DNA from: Strix aluco
Taxonomy: Eukaryota; Chordata; Aves; Strigiformes; Strigidae
NCBI RefSeq assembly: GCF_031877795.1
Contig: NC_133935.1
Location: forward strand, 73,612,303 to 73,676,302
Length of the DNA: 64,000 bases
Direction of reading: 5' to 3'
Shown: positions 12,631 to 22,460 of the stretch, in pieces
Layout of the letters: each line of letters begins with the position of its first letter
Position numbering within the stretch: the first letter of the stretch is position 1
Made by a program: the position numbers and the translations under genes
The notes under the pieces: model-generated
Database searches by the model: none
The model's input: the letters and a program-made list of their open reading frames with translations, nothing else
What the model was told of the DNA's origin: nothing

Positions 12631-13153
12631 TGTCGGGTTTGTGTGTGTGGCGGTGGTTTTGGTAGCGGGGAGGGGGCTGCAGCGGTGGCCCCTGTGAGAA
12701 GCTTCTTGAAGCTCCCCCGGCTCCAAGTCGGACCCGCCTCTGGCCAAGGCCGAGCCGATCAGTGATGGTGGCGGCACCTCTGTGATAACGTATTTAAGAA
12801 GGGGAAACCTGAGAGGAGGAGGAGTTGGAGTTGTGAGGGAGATACCTCTGCAAACACCGAGGTGAGTGGAAGAAAGGAGAAGGAGAGGGGGGAGGGGGAG
12901 AGGTGTGCCAGAGCAGAGACTCCCCTGCAGCCCGTGGGGAGAGGGCAGGCTGTGCCCCTGCAGCCCACAGAGGTCCACGGTAGAACAAATGTCCACCTGC
13001 AGCCTGTGGAGGACCCCACGCTGGAGCAGGTGGCTGTGCCCAAGGAAGTCTGTGACTCTGAGAGACCCACGCTGGAGGAGTTTGTTGCTGGGAGGATTGC
13101 AACATGCGGGAGGGACCCATGCTGGAGCAGTTCATGAAGAGCTGCAGCCCATG

Positions 13154-14139
13154 TGTTGGAAATGTGGGAAAAGCAAAACAGCGAAAAATCTGCAAAACAC
13201 ACATTTCCTTCACACGTGGTGCCCAGAACAAACACAGGACGGGATGGAGATCCAGTGATTTGTGTTGCCGTGGCACCAAGGAGGAATGCGAAGTGAGGTA
13301 GAGGCCATGTGGTCCTGTTCTTCCACTTTTCTCAAGGAACATTTGACATGACTATACAGATTTATCTCCTGCTCTTCCCCTTCTCTCAAGGACTGTTTTG
13401 CAGTACTCCGCAGACCTTATCTCTCATTCTTCCTCTTTTCCCACAAAAACAGCACATACCTTGCACCAAGGAATGTGCTGTGTCATTACTCAAAAAATAA
13501 GGCTCGACCACAGTCCCACCCACTCACACATGCATAGTTAGATAAATACTACCCCAAGTTTGTATCTAACTCAGAGGGACAATATTCCGATACCAAATCA
13601 GAGGGACAGATCGACAGGTGTGTGCTCCTCACCCCCCCCCCCAACCCCGAAGGGACGCCTTTTGGTAAGATTTGGGCCCTCAGCTATGCCAAGTGATTAC
13701 CTGGGAACTAAGTATGTGTGATTGCAGTTGGGTTTTTTTTGTATGTAGTGCTATATAGCCAACCTGCAGTTTGTGCATTTATCGTAGGCAATCTCAAAGA
13801 ATCTGTAGATGTTGCATAAGAATAAACTGTACTATTCGTGAACCTGATGGCTTCTCTTGAATGCAACCAGACTTACAGTATATGGGCTGTTTGGGCTGGG
13901 TCAGACCTATAGTGATGGCCACTGATCTGCACTATTCGTGAACCTGACTGCTTCTTTTGAATGCAACCGGATCTACAGCATACAGGCTGTTCGGGCATCA
14001 GGGTCAGACCTATAGTTATGGCCATAATTGGCATACCTATTAAGGGATAAATCCAGCCACCCCTCTAATCTCTGAGGACCGGCTAGAATGCAAGGGGATT
14101 CATCTCTTACCAAATTAATTCATCACCTTAAATGCAGCA
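13154..14139 (+). mobile_element. Solo LTR nested inside the family A LTR (986 bp)
   Basis: The host LTR is interrupted exactly here. The inserted block begins TGTTGGAAATG and ends ATGCAGCA. The ends form an imperfect inverted repeat (TGTTG/CAGCA) and the block has canonical TG...CA termini. It is flanked by a direct duplication CCATG at 13149-13153 and 14140-14144, a 5-bp target-site duplication typical of ERVL and some other avian ERVs. A canonical AATAAA at 13821-13826 supports + orientation, with the R/U5 boundary just downstream. An 11-C homopolymer lies at 13632-13642. No coding capacity is retained. The exact family name is not known to me. Confidence 0.7.
13831..14030 (+). repeat. 100-bp tandem duplication inside the nested LTR
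   Basis: Two adjacent copies of a roughly 100-bp unit start with ACTATTCGTGAACCTGA at 13831 and again at 13931. The copies differ at scattered positions (for example CAACCAGACTTACAG versus CAACCGGATCTACAG), so the duplication is not recent. It lies immediately after the AATAAA, in the presumed R/U5 part of the LTR. Confidence 0.85.
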
Positions 14140-14650
14140 CCATGGAAAGGACTCATGTCAGAGAAAGATCATGGAGAACTGTCTCTCCTGAGAGGGACCC
14201 CACGCTGGAACAGGGGAAGAGTGCAAGAAATCCTCCCCCTGAGAGGAAGGAGTGGCAGAGACAACATGTGATGAACTGACTGCAACCCCCATCCCCTGTC
14301 CCCCTGCGTGGCTGAGGGGAGGAGGTAGAGAAATTGGGAGGGATACTGAGCCTGGAAGAAGGGAGGGGTGGGGGAAGGTGTTTTTAGGGTGTGGATATAT
14401 TTCTCACTGTCCTACTCTGATTGGAAAATTAAGTGTTGTTGTTGTTGGTATTTAAATTAAATTGATGTTCTTTTTCTTCCCCTAACAAGTCTGTCTTTTG
14501 CCCATGACCATAATGGGTCAGTCATCCCTCTCTGTCCTTATCTCGATTGCCGAGCCTTTTGTTTTATTTTCTTCTCCCCATCCCTGAGAGGAAAGGAGTG
14601 AGAGAGCGGCTGCATCTTGCTCAGTTGCCCTCTGGCTTTAAACTACGACA

Positions 14651-17600
14651 CCCTCCTTCCCTTGGGAGCTGCTTTGAAGTTAATGCTCTTTTGCCTGGTG
14701 CTGCTTGCGCTACCTCACAGCTGTGTAGCAACTATGTCTGCACCTCCTCTTAGACCTTCTCGTTCTGACCTGGACCTAGACTCCTTGGCTTAACTTGACT
14801 CCCTGTCTTGGCCTCAGACCTGCTTCATCATGACAGACCTCCTGGCTGATCGATGGCCTGAGGCTGACTCTGATCACTGTCTCCAGACCTGCTCCTGATC
14901 CAGGCTCATCAGCAAAACTTCCCAACACCTTGTCGGCGAGGCAGTGCTCCTGCCTGCATCCCTGTCATCCTCAGCTCCTGGCCTCCATGCCTTCCCTGGT
15001 GGACCAGCCTGCCCGTGCTGCCCTTGGCACCGTTCCTCTGGTCTTACAGAGCTCTGTGTTTCAAATGCAGCAACTATTAGACACGGTGAAGTATATTTTC
15101 ATGTCAGGTGAGCTTGGGCAGGGAGAAAGTTTTTTGTCCTGAAGATATTTTCAAAATTTCAAAAATATTTTATTGTGCCATAGATGTCAGAATTTTCAGA
15201 AGAGTTATTTTGATGATAAATTCAAAGTAGGCAACAGCTCAGGGCTTAAATCACTTTTGGGAGACCATGGCTCATATTTTCCTACCAGTGCATGATTAGC
15301 CAGCTCTATAAAATGCAGTAGTGCCAACAAATTATACTAAAGGAATCCTACACTGTGTTAGCCATGGTTTGAGACAACTGGCTTGAAGAGTGATAATGGG
15401 AGAGTTAGAAGTCAAACATGGATGTGCCAGATAATCAGTAGCTCTAGTCTGTACTAGAGCTGTGTTTCCAAATGCTTTCCCAGTGAAAACTCTTTTGCCT
15501 AATTTTTCTAGGTTCATTCATCTTTAATATCAGCACGACATACCACTGAAACTAATGCCTTTTTTACCGGCCATAACTAAATGGTGCATTTCTGGATCAA
15601 AACCTGGAGATGCTGTTCAAAGGGGAAGTAACTAAGGATTTGACCACAAATATGAAGTGGTGAGTGACCTAGGAAAGCTAATGTACTGGAAGATAGTCCA
15701 TGAGGAGGGACAGGAGAAGGCTGTATAGGAGTTGAACTGATTTAGCAATGACCAATTTTTTTTTTCTACATACCTCTCTGCTTCTGCTCTGGATATCACA
15801 TAACCGATGGTGGTTAAAGAGAGTGGCTGAAGGAAATGATCAGTTTTGACTGAAAACATATCTATACCTGTGATAGAATTAATTTCACTTTAATTGGGAC
15901 TCCCAGAGGACTCCCATCTAAACTAGTCATCTTTTTTTTCTGAAATCAGTGGAGATAAATGGATGAATTGCCCGCATCCACCCTGACAGATAGCCTACAT
16001 CAGACCCTTTAGCAATTTAAAATGTGTCTGATTTAGTTTGCCATCAGGTGAGCCATTTCCTTGCATTCTACTTGTCTTTCTCTGCTCATTTTCTAATTCC
16101 TTTCTAATCCTTCCACTTTTCTATAATTGACCAACTCTCCATCTTCAAGTGTGTTTTAACCTCTCCTGGCACAACAGCTGTCTGATAAGAAATGCCTGCC
16201 ACCGGGGAAAGCCATTCTATAGTCTTTGCCTTGGTGAGATAGACTGTAGATTTATAATTTTTTCCACCAAACTCCATGCAAATACAGATTATATCTGGCA
16301 ACCATTTTCAGCAAGGGTTCAACTCTTCATTACTGATAATTTTTACATCAGTCCTGGAGTCTCTGCTTTTCAGTTTTCTCTATTGTTTCTTTCCTGATTT
16401 ATTTTTCCTTTACTATTGTGCATGGCATGTACATATCAAGATCTGCATATTATCATATTCACTTTGTAACGAAATTGTTCAATTCTATAACCGCTGTGGA
16501 ACAAAACAGAAAAAGCAGCAAGTAAAGCAAACCTGTATTGTAACATATTAGTCACTGGGAGGAAGCAGTGCTTTTGGAAATACCGGTTCATTTTGGCAGG
16601 AAGCAAATGAGCAGGAATTTCAGTGATTCAGCTTTCAGTCAGGGAGGAACGATCAGGAAGAATTTGGATCAGGAAGAAGCTAGAAAAGGAATGGAGAGTA
16701 TGAGGAATATGAAAGGAAAAATAGTTCTGGTGCATGTAATATGTAATGTTGAGGATAAATGTGGTATTTCTCTGTTACGATATGTCCAATCCATTGTTAC
16801 AGTCCAGAGATTAAAGACACCAGTCTTTGTTTCAGACAGGGTTTGAGGTTAGCCTCTGGCATCTTCATTTACACTTCTAAATAATGACCACTTTTTCCAA
16901 AGTGATGGGACATTTGCAGTTCTCATTGCCTGCAAGGGAATAATGAATGGCTCAGGCCATGAATTGCAAATGTAAGCACTGAGCAGCTTCCTCCAGACAA
17001 TGCACTGGGACTTTAACTTTAGGCTTCTAGTGTCAAAAGCGTACGACTCAAAATGCAGATGTAAGAGAATGCTAATAGCAGTGAAAATTCTGGCTTAATT
17101 AGATGGCTTTAATTAAACCAGTGCTAACACTTCTGTGGGTACTCTTAAATGTGAGCAACAACGGATCATTGAGCTTAAATTGAATAGGAGCCAGTATAAA
17201 ATAAACTGAAATACACTACACATAAACTGGAGTGAGTGACCGACTGGGGCTTAGCACGGGTTTAACTAAATTAGTAAAAGATTAAACCACTACCATTTCT
17301 TGTTTGGAGGAGCCTTCCAAAGGTAGTTGAGGGGAATGGGGATCGAATATGGACGATCTGTTAACTTCGACGACTTTTTCACTTTATAATGAAAGCTTGG
17401 GGCACTGGTATATTTTGGAAAATATTTAATGCAATTGCTGGTTGATAGCGTTCATAAGATGTATATGCCTCTGTGAGAATAAACACATTAAGTAATTCAC
17501 TGTATTTCTGAAAGATAATTTTAAAATGAGCTACTCATCCACCTGGAGCCATTGCAGGTTCACCGAGGATGAACTTGCCTTGAATATTATTGTCTTTTGA

Positions 17601-18230
17601 GAAGAGACTTTACAATGCAGATCATGTATAGGGTCAAAACCTCAGCTGGTATCAGTCACTGTGTCTGTATTGAAATGAAGAGTGTCTACAGCTATGGAGA
17701 ATCTTCTCTTTCATTTTAAAATGTACAGTGTAAAAGCCCAGTTCTCAAGGTATTGTCAATCTATTTTTAGTCTTTCTTTATAACAATATTTTCGAAAATG
17801 GTCAAAATAATTAATGTGTTCAAATAATCCAGTTTAGATATTTATTATGTGCTGGCGTGAATTCACAATAATTTTAAATTGATTAAAACGAATACTATCA
17901 AGCAAGCGTTACCGAACTAAAAACATTAGAATATTTTTGGAAATTGATATAAATCACAATTTAGGCGTTTTGAACTAGAATTGCATTGAATAACATTTGA
18001 AATACATTCAAGGAATAGAAAAAGATACAGCTAAAAGTAATATGGGCAGACTTCTAGCAGGTTTTAAATCGGGGCAAGATCTCAGTTTAGTAAAGAAATT
18101 CAGCTCATCTGAAGTGCGCGGGCACCTCCACCGCTCCCTAAGCCAGGTCTCTTGTGCCGGCTCACAGGGGCTGTACCCAGAGGCCGCCTAAACCCCACTG
18201 CCCGTCTGCAGTGGGGCAGAGGGAGGGCCC
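14651..18230. other. Unique, AT-rich intergenic sequence
   Basis: No recognised gene or transposon is seen. The part near 14720-15030 is a C/T-rich stretch with loosely periodic GACCT and CTCCTGG words whose origin I cannot assign. The part at 17000-18000 is AT-rich with many homeodomain-like TAAT cores and could be a conserved non-coding element. The frame of the ORF at 18231 is also open upstream from about 17997, apart from a single TAA at 18189-18191. Confidence 0.4.
17096..17115. promoter_or_regulatory. Paired TAATTA homeodomain-type sites
   Basis: Two TAATTA palindromes lie at 17096-17101 and 17110-17115, 14 bp apart start to start. The second is embedded in the 10-bp palindrome TTTAATTAAA. 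This core is bound by many homeodomain proteins. In AT-rich DNA such pairs also arise by chance, so only conservation would make this meaningful. Confidence 0.25.
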
Positions 18231-18554
18231 ATGGCAGAAGGAACCGAGAAGTGCAGAGATAAGCCTTCCAGGCTTTTGAAGCCCATGCCTAACTCAGAGG
18301 ACAAAAAAGAGATTCAAAAGGAGGTGTTAATGCTAACAGCCAACATCTACATAATAATTGAGTGCTTACAACATTCACTGAAACAGAGAGATCAAGACCG
18401 TTTTCCACCTAAGGAGCCTGGAGTTTACGCTCCTCTGCCCTGTGAAAATGCTAGAGACGACCTGGAAAAGGACCGGTTTCTATCACTTTCCATTAAAACA
18501 AACACAGCGGGCAGTAAGGTTTGCAAGATTCATGTGGACAAAGAGAACAACTAA
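18231..18554 (+). CDS. Candidate small protein of unknown function (107 aa) or decayed gene
   Basis: An ATG-initiated frame runs to TAA at 18552-18554 and an AATAAA follows at 18615-18620. I do not recognise the protein. It is hydrophilic and rich in Lys and Glu, with one hydrophobic helix-like segment around residues 33-46 (LMLTANIYIIIECL) and no signal peptide. The frame continues upstream without a frameshift to about 17997, except for one TAA at 18189-18191, so it may be a longer gene with one inactivating stop. A pyrimidine-rich CTGCCCGTCTGCAG could serve as a splice acceptor at 18211, which would remove that stop. Composition is more protein-like than in neighbouring frames, but 107 codons is within the chance range here. 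It could also be part of a non-coding transcript. Confidence 0.3.
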   Translation: MAEGTEKCRDKPSRLLKPMPNSEDKKEIQKEVLMLTANIYIIIECLQHSLKQRDQDRFPPKEPGVYAPLPCENARDDLEKDRFLSLSIKTNTAGSKVCKIHVDKENN

Positions 18555-18620
18555 GAGTGAGCCTGACTAAGACGTGGTCCAGTGACATAGTAAAGCTGTC
18601 GTAAACAGCCATTTAATAAA

Positions 18621-19471
18621 GCCACATCCATACGACATACAAAGCTGAGCTAGTAGCAGCTCCCTTGCTCTTAATTCGTTCAAAGCATTTTGAAGGGTAA
18701 CTTTCTCTCCATGGACTTTATGCTGGATCACGTATTGTGTCCTCCCTAGGCCAGCATAAAACATAAATCCAATATAAACATTGCATTGTATCCTGTGGCA
18801 AGTTCAACAAAAAAAATCAATTGCGTGCTTCCACTGTTCTGAAGTGAATTTGTATCGTCAGCTCATCTGGCAATGCACAAATCCGGTAGGAAGGAAAATG
18901 GAAGCACAGGCTGGAGTGTATCATGAAAAGAATTCTTGAACTGACATGCTCAGCAACGCTTGATATCAAGAAAAAATACCTAATTAATAAGGTTATTAAA
19001 TAATTGCTAGTAGGCTTTAAAAACTGGTTTGAGACAAGTGAATGAAATTCACATTTGTTTTAACAGTCTCGGTACTTTAGATAGAGTGCCTCAGAAAAGT
19101 GTGATCAATATTACAAGATGACGTGGTCTGTGATGTGTGAGAACCATGTTCTTGAGCAACATATTTCCTATGTTGGAATTATATTTAGAAAGCAGTACTG
19201 ACCCATTTTACACCTTTGATAATACAGAGTTTCGATTGAAAACATACCAGTTGGTCGGCTATTGGAAAGTAGTGCAGATCATCTTTCTGTTTTATAAATG
19301 AGGATTATCATTTGAAGGATGTACAGTAGGAAGCATATTTTAGACAGAAAGTGACTGAAGAAACAGGAGAATGTTTCAGCATAAATTATACTAGCAGAAA
19401 ATAAAATTTTAAAAGAAGATAAAAAAACAGAAAAGAAAAAAAAATAAAAGGTTTGCCTTTTCTCAATCAGT
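18621..19471. other. Unique AT-rich intergenic sequence
   Basis: No gene or repeat is recognised. Homopolymeric A tracts appear near 19421-19450 just before the CR1 tail. Confidence 0.45.
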
Positions 19472-19665
19472 GGAATCATAGAATCGCAGAATTGTGGAGG
19501 TTGACATGGACATCTGCAAAGCATCTAATCCAACTGCACTGTTCAAAGCAGGGCCAGCTACAGCAGGCTGCTCAGGACTGAACATCTCCAAGATGGAGAC
19601 TCCACAACCTCTCTGAGCAACCTGGTTGAATGAATCACCCTTTTAGTAAAAACATTTTTTCTTAT
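19472..19665 (-). mobile_element. CR1 LINE, short 3' fragment
   Basis: Minus-strand CR1 tail recognisable from GGAATCATAGAATCGCAGAA near 19472, a TCTAATCCAACTGCAC block and CTGAGCAACCTGGTTGAATG. The wording differs from the other copies (for example GGTTGACATGGACATCTGC), so it is a different CR1 subfamily or a much older copy. The 5' truncation point is near 19665 and no ORF survives. Confidence 0.75.
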
Positions 19666-20144
19666 GTTGCTGTGCAGTCTGGTGACATCTTCTCACAGCT
19701 CCTTTACCTGGTGACACAGATTCTCAACAATGGCACATCTCCTGCAGGCTAAGAGACCACCTCCCACGGCCCCCACCCAGCGAGAGGCCCTAGGGCTCCC
19801 TGCAGCCTGAGACCTGCAGAGCTGCATCCTCCTTCTGAAGCTCCACCTGGAAGTTGTCCTAAAATAAAATAGGTGGGAACAGAAAAGAAAGTGGAATAGG
19901 TACTCTGAAATAATGTCATTTGAAGAAGCATTTATTCTAGAATAAGAGTGTTGCTCCCGGTCGAGCATATTCAGTTTCCAAAACCTGCATGCTCTATCTA
20001 CACTACTTTCCCCCATTTGATTTCTCACCTTATCAGCTTAATTGGTGAAGACAATACAGTGTGGCTACCACCATGTCTCTCACTGCACTGGCTTTCTAAA
20101 GGTGCTACAGTGGTTAAAGTACTGCTACCTTGTCTATAGTAAAG
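19666..20144. other. Unique sequence between CR1 and LTR
   Basis: No gene is seen. The 111-codon minus-strand frame reaching into the CR1 fragment has no recognisable domain. Confidence 0.4.
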
Positions 20145-20702
20145 TGTCCTGGTTTTGGCTAGGATAGAGTTAATTTTCTTCCTGGTAGCTGGTATAGTGC
20201 TGTGTTTTGGATTTAGGATGAGAATAATGTTGATAGCACACTGATGTTTTAGTTGTTGCTGAGCAGTGCTTACACTAAGTCAAGGACTTTTCAGCTTCTC
20301 ATGCTGCCCTGCCAGCGGGGGAGGCTGGGGGTGCACAAGCAGCTGGGAGGGGACACGGGCAGGACAGCTGACCCAAACTGGCCGAAGGGATATTCCATAC
20401 CGTATGGCATCATGTTGAACAATGAAACTGGGGGGACTTGGCCGGGGGGTGGCGGCCCCCTGCTCAGGGACTGCCTGGGCATTGGTCAGCAGGTGATGAG
20501 CAACTGCATTGTGCATCACTTGTATTGTATATTCTTCTACCATTATTATTATTTTCCCTTCCTTTTCTGTCCTATTAAACTGTCTTTATCTCAACCCACA
20601 AGTTTTACCTTTTTTCCGATTCTCTCCCTCATCCCACTGGGGGGAGTAAGCAAATGGCTGTGTGGTGTTCAGCTGCCTGCTGGGTTAAACCACAACATAA
20701 AG
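20140..20702. repeat. Target-site duplication TAAAG flanking a solo LTR
   Basis: The pentamer TAAAG occurs at 20140-20144 directly before the LTR and at 20698-20702 directly after it. A perfect 5-bp duplication marks a clean retroviral-type integration with no later rearrangement of the ends. Confidence 0.85.
20145..20697 (+). mobile_element. ERV solo LTR (family B, copy 1)
   Basis: A 553-bp LTR begins TGTCCTGGTTTTGGCTAGG and ends TTAAACCACAACA, with TG...CA termini and a perfect TAAAG duplication on both sides. The poly(A) signal is ATTAAA at 20574-20579, followed by a CTTTATCTCAACCC block, which fixes the + orientation. No primer-binding site or internal coding sequence adjoins it, so it is a solo LTR left by LTR-LTR recombination. 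From memory this TGTCCTGG family is widespread in non-galliform birds and is ERVL-like, consistent with the 5-bp duplication. A second, more diverged copy is at 41264-41855. The 157-codon frame across it is a chance ORF. Confidence 0.9.
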
Positions 20703-22074
20703 TTAATATCAGGTGAACTACTTTAGGGGTAAAAAAGACAAAAGATTTGGAAGTATAATATAGTCAAAGCCAACATGGGTGGTTAAACAGATGGCTTAAG
20801 TGGACTGAAGGGAATAAGAGAAAAAAAAAATCAGATGAAATAAAAACAGGATTAGCAAGAAAAGTTTTCACTTTTGATATATAAACCAAGGACTTCTTAA
20901 CATTTTAGACTGAGACCATTATCGATCCTCAAGACTGCAGTGACCACCAATACGGCTACTATCAGTATTTATTAATATTAGAGCAATGATCCTATAAGGG
21001 ATGCACAGTTTGCACGGTTATGTGCATCACATACAGATTACTTCCCAGAATGTGGAAACAAATGTTAAACAACTTCTGCTACAACATCTTCTAGGAGTGC
21101 TTTCTGTATCACAAAGCATGCTTCTTCGTGCATTTTTATTTTTACTATTGCTTCGGGGTTTTTTTGAATGTATCAAAGTCTTCTGCTAAAATATGTTTGA
21201 GATTTTTTTTTCCTCTTCCAAACATTATTGTCAGTGAATGCTATTAAAATAAATGGCTTATTTAAAAAAATATCCCTTCTTCCCCTCTGCACATAGTCAG
21301 TCACCATTTTGAGAGAGGGTTTACTGAGACTATGTACAAAGTGAAAAATGAGCATGCAATAATCAGAGACAGTGGAATACACTTTACCTCAGGCTCCATC
21401 CTTGCTGGGCTTCTGCCCGAGTGTGATGCCTGACTGCTGATGGACTCTGTAACCTCTGCATTTCTTTCTCTGCAAATGCTTCATTGCCTTTTAGCTCTAG
21501 AATATGTTCTTCCAGCTGTTGCAACAGTAAAGCTCTGGGAAAGAGACACTACATTTTATTGTTGCGGTTGCCCTCTTCTGTCTTCTAAGAGGTCCGTAGA
21601 GTAGAACCAGCCATGATGGCCAGCTGCAGGGTTCATCTTGTTCAGCATCCTTGTCTGTTAGAGGCCAGAAGAGGAAGGTTAGGGAAAGAGTGTGAGAACA
21701 ATGTGAACATTGAGTCTTACCTCCTCTGATGTATTTTTCCTTCCTTTCCTAGCCCTTGGCTTATGGACTTTCTGAGCCCAAGGTGCTAGACTTGGTTTTC
21801 ATATGCAACAGCCCTTGATGGATTTTTTTTTCTTCCATTCGTATCTAATAATTTTGAATGGTGTACCCTCTAATGCCTTCAACCTGTTCTCAATGAGCTC
21901 ACCTTTATGTTCAGTACTGGGGTACATTTTTCAATTTTGTGACCCACAATTTTGCTGAAAAATGAACTCTGCAGACTAATTATGAGTCATCTGAAAAAAA
22001 AAAAGTATGTCTTTTTGGTAATTTAAAATTTTCTCCTTTATAGCTTCATGTGCTTTGCTGTCATTCTTGGATTG
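20698..22074. other. Unique intergenic sequence
   Basis: No gene or recognised repeat is seen. AT-rich sequence with T homopolymers near 21160 and 21205. Confidence 0.45.
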
Positions 22075-22460
22075 TGAAAACTAAGACATAATAATTTCTT
22101 ATCTGCCTTCCTTCTACTATCACAGTTTTATAAAACTTTATCATATTCTTCCTCAGCCATCTGTTTTTTCAAGCTGAGGAGTCTTAGCCTATTTAATCTC
22201 TTTTCGTAGAGAAGCTGTTCTATATTTCTGCTCATCCTAGTTGCCTTTCTTTGTATCATTACTATATCCTTTTAGAGATGGTAAGACTAGAAATACACGG
22301 TAATCAAGATCTGTGGAGGTACAATGGACTTGTATTCAGCAGAATGCTGTCTTCTGCTTTGTTTCTATCCCTTTCATAGTGATTCCTAACATCTTATTTC
22401 CCTTTTTGACTGCAACTGTGATTTCTACACACAGCGGTTCCATGGGGTTTTTTTCCTAAT
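22075..22460 (-). mobile_element. Ancient CR1-type LINE relic
   Basis: Minus-strand remnant of an old amniote CR1/L3-type element. Recognisable blocks in order are TTTTTCAAGCTGAGGAGTCTTAG, TTTAATCTCTTTTCGTAGAG, GTTGCCTTTCTTTGTATCAT, AGATGGTAAGACTAGAAATAC and CATAGTGATTCCTAACATCTT. These mirror the conserved RT-distal segment seen in younger copies here, but with heavy divergence and no open frame. It may extend to about 22530. Confidence 0.75.

Larger units (their letters stand above)
12631..14650 (+). mobile_element. ERV long terminal repeat (family A, copy 2), split by another LTR
   Basis: This is the full-length version of the repeat at 707-1562. It starts with TGTCGGGTTTGTG at 12631 and ends with ACTACGACA at 14650, so it has TG...CA ends. 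A TATA-like TATTTAAG lies at 12791-12798. Repeated units built around CTGGAGCAG and CAGCCC fill 12900-13150 and resume at 14140-14230. The block 13154-14139 is foreign (a second LTR). Removing it rejoins a segment that aligns continuously with copy 1 around 1070-1100. No clear target-site duplication was found at the outer ends, and no internal gag/pol sequence is present, so it is probably an old solo LTR. ERVL-like class is inferred from memory. Confidence 0.75.

Noticed and set aside
12794-13342. Overlapping 130-182-codon frames inside the family A LTR
   Set aside because: They arise from degenerate GC-rich repeat units of the LTR, occur on both strands and have no retroviral protein motifs.
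20253-20726. 157-codon + strand frame
   Set aside because: It lies almost wholly inside a solo LTR (20145-20697); LTRs of this family are non-coding.
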